A DNA stretch of 64,000 nt, taken from positions 3,906,001 to 3,970,000 of the forward strand of contig NC_079238.1 in the NCBI RefSeq assembly GCF_027921745.1. The letters run 5' to 3'. Below the pieces are notes generated by a model. It ran no database searches and was not told the origin of the DNA. It saw nothing but the letters and a program-made list of their open reading frames with translations. The position numbers were made by a program, and so were the translations under genes. This document shows positions 1-8,615 of the stretch, piece after piece. How positions within the stretch are numbered: the first letter of the stretch is position 1; every line of letters begins with the position of its first letter. Origin of the DNA: Schizosaccharomyces osmophilus. Lineage: Eukaryota > Ascomycota > Schizosaccharomycetes > Schizosaccharomycetales > Schizosaccharomycetaceae.

Positions 1-541
1 TGGATGAAGTGTCCTTTGATGAATTCGATTCTTCTAATACTTCATTGACAGTGCCAGAACGAAGCTCTACTGCTGATTCACTTGACATTACCTTAATTGA
101 TTTTACATTGGCTCGAATGCGACATACAGGTTCGTCATCTCCTATATTTAATGAATTTGATGACCCTGATTTATTTAATGGACGAGGTACGTACGATATT
201 TTTAATCGGAATAGTGAAACTAATCCATTTTCATAATAGATGACTATCAATTTGATATTTACAGACTGATGGCCAAAGTTACTAAAGGGCATTGGGATGA
301 ATACTTTCCAAAAACTAACATTCTCTGGTTACATTATTTATTACATCAAATTCTGTATAGGAAAACCATCCCTAAACCTCGCGATCATCATGAGCAACAG
401 TTGATGGAACGTCTTAAAAAACTGTTTAAGTTATTAGAACCGCTCCAGCGTTCCCGAAGAGGGTCGTGTCCTCTCCAGAACTGTGCGTTTTCTTCCGCCA
501 CTTCTCTTGATGAATGGGTCAGTCAGCGGTTTGATGAGTGA
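1..541 (+). CDS. hrk1: Haspin-family histone H3 kinase, C-terminal part (5' end outside window)
   Basis: Haspin kinases phosphorylate histone H3 Thr3 and guide the chromosomal passenger complex to centromeres. Only the C-terminal lobe is present. The protein reads DITLIDFTLARM, the haspin version of the DFG region, then after one intron DYQFDIYRLM and WDEYFPKTNILWLHYL, which are hallmark haspin blocks. Exons are <1-186 and 240-541; the intron (187-239, 53 nt) has donor GTACGT, an ACTAAT branch site and acceptor ATAATAG. An alternative acceptor further on would delete the conserved DYQFDIYR block, so the model chosen is well supported. The stop is TGA at 539-541. In S. pombe hrk1 precedes the same LEA-repeat and methyltransferase genes. 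The N-terminal part and kinase glycine loop lie upstream of base 1. Confidence 0.93.
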
Positions 542-840
542 ACCTATGAGTTGTATCGTTCTCATTGTTCTTCTTTATGGAATATTTCTGTGCATTGCTT
601 ATTTAATTATGGTTCTATTGAAACCTAACTTTTTTGAGACTTTCCTTTCGAAAAATACAAAATTTTTTTGGTGTTTAATTCATGTTTTTCTAATTATATA
701 TTTTATATTCATATATATTTACCTGCAGTTTCCATTGTAACTTACTCATAAGATATATTCATCCTAAAGCGTACGTGCCTGCCCGCCGAGCCTTCTAGAT
801 GAACTCTACTTAAAAGTTGACATTCTAATAACTGTCAAAA

Positions 841-1157
841 ATGAATCCATTTTTTGGAAGAACTTCAGGATTAATGATAGCGCTGACTTTGGGGGTTTGT
901 TCTTCTGTATGTAATTCAATAAAAATCACTTACGGTTATTCGAGATGAATTCATGGCTTTGGTTGAACATTGCTGAAAAGGAGAAAAGTCTAACTGGATT
1001 GTAGTTTTATATAATGCAACCCGCTTTGAAGCAACAAAGGTAAGCAAATTGCATATTCACTTGACTATTAACGAATCGTGTTTGTAGGGACGAATATCAG
1101 AATTCACGAGACTTAGCTCTGACTAACGAGAAAAAAGAAGCAAGTCTGCGCGACTGA
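841..1157 (+). CDS. Small single-pass membrane protein, three exons (56 aa)
   Basis: A gene too short to show as one reading frame. Exons are 841-906, 1005-1039 and 1088-1157. Intron 1 (907-1004) has GTATGT, a TCTAAC branch site and TTGTAG; intron 2 (1040-1087) has GTAAGC, ATTAAC and TTGTAG. The three exons join in frame to 56 residues. It begins MNPFFGRTSG, has one hydrophobic segment (about residues 11-26, LMIALTLGVCSSFYIM), then a charged tail with KQQRDEY and NEKKEASLRD. This looks like a mitochondrial inner-membrane assembly factor. The FY-I-x-P...EY spacing recalls SMIM20/MITRAC7, a cytochrome oxidase assembly protein, but that is a resemblance from memory, not an alignment. Pet117 is another candidate type. 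It lies between hrk1 and the convergent Ish1-like gene. Confidence 0.6.
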
Positions 1158-1530
1158 ATATCAAACGAATGCTTGTGAAATCCGATTTATTCTCAAACGT
1201 CAGTTGCTTATTGATGCATTCTTGTTTGTATACCGGGCAGCGGATACTTAATTAATTATCTATAACAATTGCTAATATTCTGAGAATCGTATTTGTCGTA
1301 ACCGACATTTATATTAAACTTATAACTATCACACCCTATCCTTTTTAAAAAGTAAATATAAATACATAGATGTCTTGAAAGTAAGCAGCAACACTTTACA
1401 CGGATTGATGCCAATAAACAGAAGCATAAATCAAAAAAAAGAAAAAAAAAATATTGACGAACCCAAAAGAGAAGATAATAATAACCATATCCAAAAAACG
1501 TAAAGCCGTATACTATATGTTTTAGACCTT
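1158..1530. other. Convergent intergenic spacer
   Basis: 3' regions of the small membrane protein gene and the Ish1-like gene. AT-rich with A-runs near 1430-1450. No further coding or RNA gene recognised. Confidence 0.6.
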
Positions 1531-2868
1531 TTAGGGAGACAAAATGTAAGCTTCCCTCAAATAGTTGGCTAAAGCTGCTTTCCAGTGCTTGATTCGTCGT
1601 ATGAAGGAGGGGCCTTGAAGGTAGTAATGAAGATGAGGAAGTAATCGCTTGAAGGCTTCTTGGTTATTAAATGGTACGGGAACTAGTTCACCAAACGATT
1701 CGAGTTCTTCTTTCAATTCCTCTTCAGTCCAGCTAGATTGCTTGGAAATAGTAGGATGGGAGAATAGAGAATCATTCAAAACTTCAATATCTGCTACAGA
1801 CCATTCAGAAACAGCATCCATATAAAATAGTTTTGCAGTATGAAGAAGGTCATGACGAGTGTTGTACAAAAGGCTCGAATATAAGCTATCTTCTTTACGA
1901 TAGGTTTCCAACCACGCCAAAAGATCTTCAGAAGACCATCCATCCAAGACATTCGAAGGAGAGAATGCTCTAGGTGTGAAACGATGATTGTATACGTTTC
2001 TTAATAAACTCTCACGAGGAGATAATACAGAAACGGGAGTACCCCTTTCTCTTAAGAAGTCGATGAGACGGCCATCAGACCACAAATGAATAATTTCTTT
2101 CATAAATGAAGCGGGAAGTTCTTTCTCTTCATTTCTTGAGCTTACATTATATTCCAGCTCATCTGACTCAGCAGAACAATAGCGTTTGGCAAGGATAGTC
2201 AAGTCTTCGCGTGATGCACCTAAAGGAATGCGTACATTCTTTTCATCCAACAAGTTAAGTAGCAAATTAGTTGACCAAGTTTCAAATTCCTCGTTGGTGA
2301 GTTCGGTGTTTTCCAAAAATGCTTGAAATACAGTTTCCAGCAATTGTTCCCTGGTCCCGGGCTCAGGAACCTCAAAATTATGTTTTATTAACCACTCTGA
2401 AAGTTCAGAATTCGACCAAGCATCAAAGATCCATACACCTAATTCAGGAATTTTGCTCATTGACTCCCTCAACTCGTTCGTGCTAGTCTCATGAGGGTAA
2501 TACTTATCCCTCAAATTAGAAATTAATTGAAAAGGAGACTTCCAAGGTTCTAACGTCGACTCTGCGCTTGGAGCATCCAAAGACTTTACTCCATGGCCTT
2601 TCAGAAAATCATCAAGTTTGCGTTGAGGCCAGGAATCGGATGTAGGCTTGTAGGGTGTTTGCTGTTTATCAACGTAAATAGTTTTTTGAACAACATCTGT
2701 TTTCGTTTTATAGGCATTATACACCGGTGTCTGTCTCAGGTCCCTTGCTTCGCCCAAACCTTTCGGGATTAGTATGAGTCACTTTCAATTAAAGAACATA
2801 CTTTGTACTACAAAAACTCTAAAAGAAAAAGAAATAACTGCCAATTGAAATAAGAATTGCATATACAT
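1531..2868 (-). CDS. Secretory Ish1/LEA-repeat stress protein
   Basis: Ish1-type repeats (W-S-x-x-x-L-x-x-W/F-L around a short helix pair) occur in stress proteins such as S. pombe Ish1 and S. cerevisiae Msc1. The repeat motif recurs: SWPQRKLDDFLKGHGV, AWSNSELSEWLIKHNF, LWSDGRLIDFLRERGT, GWSSEDLLAWLETYRK and WTEEELKEELESFG. Exons are 2802-2868 and 1531-2759 (reverse strand). The main exon has no good ATG; an upstream exon with donor GTATGT, branch TACTAAT and acceptor GAAAG joins in frame and supplies a hydrophobic signal peptide beginning MYMQFLFQLAVISFSF. Total 431 aa. The protein is therefore probably in the ER, nuclear envelope or secretory lumen. It matches the LEA-domain gene next to hrk1 in S. 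pombe (SPAC23C4.05c from memory). A CRE-type TGACGT lies 76 bp upstream, in keeping with stress control. Confidence 0.82.
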
Positions 2869-3252
2869 ATTAAATCAGTTGTTGGTACTTCCTGAAGAAC
2901 CAGGATGAAATTGCATAAGTAACTTCGTTGAGTCAAACGAATGTGACGTAACCAACTGTAAACAAGTTAAGAAAGAGAATCACATAACTAAGTAAAAGGA
3001 AAATAAAATATACATTTAATAAACTTATACAGGAATTGGTAGAAACGATTCTAGAGAGAAGGATGTCATGTACGATGCATTAGACTAGTAAACAAGCACT
3101 ATGAAAATGAATCGTGGAATCCATCAAAAAAAGATTCAAAAGGATGACATTAAGGGTATTTCATACCTGCCTACCTACTTGCCATTGCGCGTGCAATCAT
3201 TTGAAAATAAAAATATGATGCTGAGTCCATTCATCATTCAAGTGAAAGCATG
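2869..3252. other. Promoter region of the Ish1-like gene and 3' spacer of the methyltransferase gene
   Basis: Contains the TGACGT motif at 2944-2949; the 5' side is the Ish1-like promoter. A short open frame at 3101-3331 overlaps the methyltransferase end antisense and shows no family features. Confidence 0.5.
2944..2949 (+). promoter_or_regulatory. CRE-like Atf1/Pcr1 site (TGACGT)
   Basis: TGACGTAAC context, 76 bp upstream of the Ish1-like start codon. The Atf1-Pcr1 stress factor of fission yeast binds TGACGT, and ish1-type genes are stress-induced. The motif is seen; its use is inferred. Confidence 0.5.
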
Positions 3253-4233
3253 CTATTTTTTTACCAAAGAATATAATATGATAGAGTCAAGAACAGTTTC
3301 GTGCTCTAAAATACACCACTGCAAAAGATGATCCATGAAAGTTTTCTCATTTTCGTGACGTTTCTTGTAGGAAATAAAGATCCTGGTTTGACTTTGCATT
3401 AGGAATTTCAAGGCTGTTTCCAAGGAAGAAAAGCTAGATTCGTTATACATAACATCGGACATGAGAACGTAGTCCCACCTTTTCTGCAGTTTAGGCGGTA
3501 TTTGAGATGACCATACAAATAGATCGGTAGATATATTATTGTGGAGGAGGTGTTGATTTTTAGTAATGTTTGCTTGTAAGATACCAAGGGCATCATCCAA
3601 ATCAGTCATACAAACAGATGCATTTGGATACTTGGATGCTACAGAAATGCCTAAAATCCCACATCCAGATCCAAGTTCCAATACTTGTAGGTCTTTCTTG
3701 TCTGATAAGGTCCATTCTGGTTCTTGTCTTAAAATTTTCTCAGATAGAATAATCCCTGCGTCCCATATATGTTTAGCGATACTCTCGCCCATTTGTTCCA
3801 GAAAGCATAATCCAAAAGGCTCCCAATCATTATGTTCTAAATATCGCCAAACGTGCTTGGGACCTTCGTTTTTAGTCAGTGAAAAGGAGTCGCTCCAAAC
3901 AGGTAGTATGACATGATATTCATGCGGCGAAATATTGGGTGTAGTCGTTTGCGGAAAAAGAATTAGTTGAAGTTGCTTTGAACTGACTGGAATGCTAATA
4001 GAAAGGGTCGATGCAACTTCATACCCATTCCAGACGACAGATTCGCTTTTAAGAGGAATAGGTTTTCCATTTGAAACATCCGCGACCACAACTTGCAGCG
4101 GACAACGTTCTGGATAAAAAAATTCTCCAAGATCTGTCGTCAGAGTGAAAACCGCCTTAATAATACCCGTTTTTGACCCTCTTGCATTCACCGGTTGAAC
4201 CTTTAAGAATCGTATATGATAAAAATGCGCCAT
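3253..4233 (-). CDS. METTL21-type protein methyltransferase (predicted)
   Basis: Class I SAM-dependent methyltransferase of 326 aa, single exon. Motif I is LELGSGCGILGISVA (about residues 188-202). The acidic end of strand 2 is MTDLDDALGILQANI. The post-II block VLMSDVMYNESSF matches the DxxY-type motif of the METTL21/family-16 lysine methyltransferases. The first ~110 residues form a family-specific beta-rich extension seen in the yeast relatives. The substrate is not evident; the family methylates lysines on chaperones and elongation factors. It sits between the Ish1-like gene and the tht2-position gene exactly as SPAC23C4.06c does in S. pombe (from memory). ATG at 4233 is the first in frame. 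Confidence 0.85.
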   Translation of the reverse strand: MAHFYHIRFLKVQPVNARGSKTGIIKAVFTLTTDLGEFFYPERCPLQVVVADVSNGKPIPLKSESVVWNGYEVASTLSISIPVSSKQLQLILFPQTTTPNISPHEYHVILPVWSDSFSLTKNEGPKHVWRYLEHNDWEPFGLCFLEQMGESIAKHIWDAGIILSEKILRQEPEWTLSDKKDLQVLELGSGCGILGISVASKYPNASVCMTDLDDALGILQANITKNQHLLHNNISTDLFVWSSQIPPKLQKRWDYVLMSDVMYNESSFSSLETALKFLMQSQTRIFISYKKRHENEKTFMDHLLQWCILEHETVLDSIILYSLVKK

Positions 4234-4606
4234 CAGTAAAAATGCTTCGTAGCGTTATTGAATGAAATAATTGAAAGAACAGTAAAATTACTAAAGACCC
4301 AGTTTACTAGTTTTTCCCCCTTCTTTTACCACATGGGTTAGCTTTTCTTTCTTTCGGACTAGTAGTAGTAAGTATTGAAAAAAGTAGCAACCACAGAATT
4401 CTTCTTCAATCATCAACCCATTTTTCCTTTCTTTTTTAGTTTAATATCAAGGGCACTTGACTACCTTTCATGGACGTTTCATATCCACTATACACCATTT
4501 AGGGAATCTCGCCTTTGTGTGTTCTTATACAACGGGTGGTACGCGCATGGTATCCACAACTGTCGCGTTTTTTCCTTCATCCTTTTGTAATTGATATTGA
4601 ATTAAC
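4234..4606. other. Divergent promoter spacer
   Basis: Separates the methyltransferase start (reverse) from the tht2-position start (forward). Pyrimidine-rich stretches (CCCCCTTCTTTT near 4315) only. An open frame at 4375-4590 lacks a sensible start and looks non-coding. Confidence 0.5.
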
Positions 4607-5182
4607 ATGGTAAGGCCAATGCCAAATATTTTAGTGGACTCCATACAAGAATGGGAATCTTACATGGAAAACCTTGATGATGAATGTGCTACCTTTGGAA
4701 GGATTACAAGAATGCGCCCAGAAGGCAATATGGAGAAACCAGAAGACTTTGTAAAAGATGCCTTTCATTACTTCGATGAAGAAAACGAGACTTTGGGTCG
4801 ACGGAAAATCATTTTGCTTCGTGCTAAACGAAGACTTTGTCAACAAGACCTTCTTTGGAAGCATTCTAAAGACACAGAGAACCAATGCTTGGAAAAAATG
4901 ACAGGACTACTAAAAAATCATGTTGAACGGATGCTGAAATTCTGTAGGATGGTTTGTGAAAAATTGTCCGAAACATTCGAAACTACAATGAAAGTCGCAA
5001 AAGATTTTCAAGATTGCAAACCTTCTCAAGAATGGTTTTATTTATTTCAATTGAAATATATAAAGAAACAAAAAAAACATCAAATCCTTCCTTTCGTTTC
5101 CGAATGGATAATCATGGTACAACAGTACATTGACTTGTTAAACGATTTCGCAGCTATTCAACAGAAAGTATTGAAACTTTAA
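4607..5182 (+). CDS. tht2: Tht2-position protein (nuclear fusion / meiotically upregulated, by synteny)
   Basis: A 191-aa single-exon protein with no domain that I recognise directly. It is basic and largely helical: the centre (residues 60-135) has regularly spaced leucines and charged residues suited to a coiled coil (LLRAKRRLCQQDLLWKH, FETTMKVAKDF). A hydrophobic stretch near the C-terminus (ILPFVSEWIIMVQQYIDLL) is too polar for a clear membrane span. The name rests on position between the methyltransferase gene and rho3, where S. pombe carries tht2/mug22, a meiosis-upregulated gene linked to karyogamy. The ATG is immediately followed by GTAAGG, so a start-codon-adjacent donor is possible, but the uninterrupted frame argues against an intron. 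No FLEX site was seen upstream. Confidence 0.55.
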   Translation: MVRPMPNILVDSIQEWESYMENLDDECATFGRITRMRPEGNMEKPEDFVKDAFHYFDEENETLGRRKIILLRAKRRLCQQDLLWKHSKDTENQCLEKMTGLLKNHVERMLKFCRMVCEKLSETFETTMKVAKDFQDCKPSQEWFYLFQLKYIKKQKKHQILPFVSEWIIMVQQYIDLLNDFAAIQQKVLKL

Positions 5183-5673
5183 AAAAATTATTAAACTAAA
5201 TATTAGCCATGATCTAGAATTCCTTTTTTAAATTTTCGCGATTTTTTAAACTAGCATAATATATCATTGAGTAATGCTTGGGAAAGTCTTTCGGCTGTAA
5301 GGGAAAAAGTCACTATAAATTGTTTTAAAGGGAAACTAGATTATGCCGACAAATGATTAGGTTAAAAGAAAACCAGGTCGTTATTGAATTTATCATTTTC
5401 TCAAATACCTACTTGCAACATAAGACTTTGAAATGTAGAACCAATTTATCAGGTAACGACTTGACTACACACATATATTATTCGTAGAGTACAACAAGTG
5501 GGATGTTTCAAATATTCTATGTGGGGTCCAAGGAACTACACTTCAACGAAGGGGTTCTTGCGTAAGTAGTTCTTCAGTTGTGTTGGTTTCATCCAAAACC
5601 AAACTCGTTTATTCTGCTCATTAGTTCTTTAAGAGCTGTTTGATCATTGAAAATTAAAGAAAACGTAGCAAGC
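5183..5673. other. rho3 promoter and 5' leader
   Basis: No coding feature seen. Contains several short upstream ATGs (for example near 5502) before the rho3 start. Confidence 0.5.
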
Positions 5674-6560
5674 ATGGTAGGCTGCTTTGGACGCAAGAAA
5701 AAACCAATTTACCGAAAAATTGTGATTCTGGGTGATGGTAAGAGCATTGCTGCTTAGTGAAATGTCTCGTACGGGGAATGTGAAAATGGCTAATAATTTT
5801 AGGTGCTGCTGGTAAAACTAGTCTGCTAAACGTGTTTACGAAGGGGTACTTCCCTCAAGTATATGAACCTACCATGTAAGTTACTTTGTATAATAAAAAC
5901 TCCAAAGGAAAACCGTCCATTGATTTCTTCCAATATGAAAGCCTGTCTTGTTTGATAGAGCACCTTGTGCTGTCAAATGAAGACAGTGTTTTCTTTCGTG
6001 TATTCAGAAATCCCTTAGTGCTTCCTTTGTGTTGTTATTTCAGCCCTGCCGTTGATTGAATTATGTTCCTAACACATCTTAGTTTTGAGAATTATATTCA
6101 TGATATATTTGTGGATGGAAATAGCATAGAATTATCCTTATGGGATACAGCCGGTCAAGAGGAGTACGATCAACTGCGTTCACTTTCATACTCTGACACA
6201 CATGTCATTATGATTTGTTTTGCTGTGGACTCGCCAGACTCCTTGGAAAATGTCGTCGCCAAATGGTTACCAGAAGTCTCCAGCAATTGCCCGTCAGTCA
6301 AGCTTGTTTTAGTTGCTTTAAAATGCGATTTGCGTGGCGCAGAAGATGATCAAGCAAACTCTAGACTTATAGGTTATGAAGAAGGCCTTGCGGCCGCGAA
6401 AAAGATTAACGCTGTACGATATCTTGAATGCAGTGCGAAACTAAACAGAGGTGTCAACGAGGCATTCACAGAAGCAGCTCGAGTAGCTCTGGCTGCTCAA
6501 CCACGTAGTGCAAAAGACAATGGTGATAGTTCTCACAAAACCGGTTGTATCATTTGCTAA
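5674..6560 (+). CDS. rho3: Rho3-type Rho GTPase
   Basis: Small Rho GTPase acting in exocytosis and cell polarity at the plasma membrane. Exons are 5674-5737, 5803-5875 and 6083-6560, giving 204 aa. Introns: 5738-5802 (donor GTAAGA, acceptor TTTTAG) and 5876-6082 (GTAAGT, branch TCCTAAC, CTTAG). G1 is GDGAAGKT, the effector region is YEPTIFENY, G3 is LWDTAGQEEYD, and the C-terminus is CIIC, a CAAX prenylation box. The N-terminus MVGCFGRKKKPIYRK has an early Cys typical of Rho3 (possible palmitoylation) and a basic patch. Intron 2 is long for this organism. Downstream is a long 3' region facing the convergent PDCD5 gene. Synteny with S. pombe rho3 agrees. Confidence 0.95.
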
Positions 6561-7223
6561 ATGGTCAGAGAGAGGCCACTTTCTTAATACACCATTCTAT
6601 AATTCGTCCCCCCCTTTTTTTTTACATACTCGTCTATATTGTACAGAAACCTTCTCTCTCCTTTGTATAGGCTACGACTCTTAGCTTTTCCGATTATCTG
6701 CCGTATTTCCTTTCTCGTCATTTCTATAAAAGTTTCGTTTAGGACATTCGACCTGGTATCCGCTTTTCCGTTCTTTATTGTTTACAATTTTATATTAATG
6801 CGGTAAATGGCTTTTTAATGCTTTTTGGCCATTCTATCGCGTGTTCCTATTCTGAAGTAGCCATTGTGCTCTGTCACCAAACCAGCAAGTTGTCGATAGC
6901 ATTGTCTTTTTGTTTGACTTGTAGGTTTTTATGAACTTCACTCCTTTTTCTACGATTCGTTCTTTTTTCTCTTTTTTCTATTCTTGATATGGGATTTATT
7001 TAATTAAATTGCTAATTCCTTCATATCATTGTAAAATACATCTCATTCCTTCTTCGATGATTGTATATTAGTTTCTAAAGTCCTGAATAAACATGAGGTA
7101 GCTATAAATTCCATAAATGATGATTTTTGAAAGAGTTTTTCTACTTATTGCTCTAGCTCTAAACGTCCACTGTTCATGGTGGTTACTAAGATTCTCGCTA
7201 GCCTTTTCCCTCCTTGTAATGAC
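6561..7223. other. Convergent 3' spacer between rho3 and the PDCD5 gene
   Basis: Long AT-rich 3' regions with T-tracts (CCCCCCTTTTTTTTT near 6608) that may act in 3' processing. No gene recognised. Confidence 0.5.
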
Positions 7224-7959
7224 TTATAGATCCCAGTCATCTTCATCATCAACGGCACGGCGACTATACTACAAACATGTTAACATTCTGAAAGATAATT
7301 TAAGAGAACATTGACAAGAGAACGCCAAGCCGAATAGAAAAACAAGTACATACAACAATCTTAGTTTCTCTTTGTTTTGATAATTGACCAGAGATCTGTT
7401 CTAGAAGCTCAATTAATTCAGATTCGGAAATCTTTTGTAGGACTTGGCCACTTCTAGCCATTCGAAGCAATAGTTCCTCAACGGCTAACGAGCATGTTAG
7501 AGATAAAAAAAATAAAAAAATTATCACAAATGAACGCTTGACGTACCTTGAGCGCGATCAGGCTTTACTAGAGCGATACGACGAAGTCTATCTCGGGCAG
7601 AGTGCTCTAGTATTTGGGTGAGCTAACAAAGAGAGATCAGTAAATTACGTCCTTCTTGTAATGAAATTGGATCATACCATGTTCTGACGAAGTTCGTCTG
7701 TGGCTTCTTTTTGTTGACCTTGATTTGCGGGAGCATTTTGAGGTCTATTCGCATGTTAATAAAAGGTGTTGTCGGGACGAAAAAGACTGAATTCTGAAGA
7801 AGAAAACATTCATGTATGAATGCATTCGACTAAAAGGTTGATAAATATATCAGTTGGAACTTCCTAACCATGTCCCTATGTAACTTACTCAGATGGTTGC
7901 TGCTGACCCTTTAATTGAGCAAGTCGAGCTTGACGGATCGCTTGCAATTCTTCATCCAT
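7224..7959 (-). CDS. PDCD5/TFAR19-family protein, five exons
   Basis: PDCD5-family proteins are small helical proteins implicated in chaperonin/tubulin function and DNA binding. Exons (reverse strand) are 7889-7959, 7678-7744, 7547-7622, 7354-7484 and 7224-7268, giving 129 aa. It starts MDEELQAIRQARLAQLKGQ and continues LTQILEHSARDRLRRIALVKPDRAQ, AVEELLLRMARSGQ and ends YSRRAVDDEDDWDL. These align along the whole human protein, including the N-R-R...D-E-D-D tail. Donors are GTAAGT, GTATGA, GTACGT and GTATGT. The last intron (7269-7353) has an ATTAAC-like branch site; without it the frame would read into an unrelated tail. Four introns in 736 bp is dense. The S. pombe counterpart at this position is SPAC23C4.09c (from memory). 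Confidence 0.9.
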
Positions 7960-8615
7960 GTTGAAAAACTAAAGTACGAGCCTTGAATGTATAGAATTTT
8001 TCTTGCTTCTTGGTTGAACAAATGGAAAGACGTAACGTGCAAAGTCCTCACGAACTGTCGTCTTTGGAGTCTACAAAAAAAAAAAAAAGAACTTAAAAAT
8101 AAGAAAGAACTAAGGCACTTTTGAACGCTTAATCAAAGCTCAATAAAACCGTGCGTTTGAAGACACGAAATCTTTATAAAGGAGTAAATAATGCATTACA
8201 AAGCACTCCATTAAAAATATAGTACGAATTCCTAAGATGTATCATTAAAAAAAATGCGGTAATATGAAACTCCAAAGAAAGTATGGATAGTGAAGCTTGA
8301 AATAGTGCACCGCTAAATATTATTTCTTCCGCGGTAAGTTTTACTAACGTAACGTACCGTAGATTAGTCCCTACTACTACCTCTCGTTATTCTATTTACA
8401 AATTTGCAGCATAGGTTATTAGAGGATGGATTCAAACGACTGAGAATGACACTCAGAACTTTCTCATTTCCTCGTGACGGACTTTATGCAAAGTTTCATT
8501 AGACAAGTGTAAATTAAATAAAAAGGATTCAAGTACCGTATGGGCCATAAAAACGCAGGTGCTGCTGAACGCCAAAGATTAGTTTTACGCGGTCCTCGAC
8601 ATACAAGCTGTCTCT
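7960..8615. other. Divergent promoter with an upstream ORF ahead of sec2
   Basis: Shared promoter of the PDCD5 gene and sec2. Contains a poly-A run near 8072-8086. A 27-codon upstream frame (8540-8623, starting MGHKNAGAAERQ) ends in a TGA that overlaps the sec2 start region, a layout that could limit sec2 translation. Confidence 0.45.

Noticed and set aside
187-268. Longer hrk1 intron ending at TTTACAG (264)
   Set aside because: It would remove the conserved DYQFDIYR block; the ATAATAG acceptor at 239 keeps it in frame.
3566-3916. Forward frame opposite the methyltransferase gene
   Set aside because: Antisense shadow of a clear methyltransferase; no independent start context or homology.
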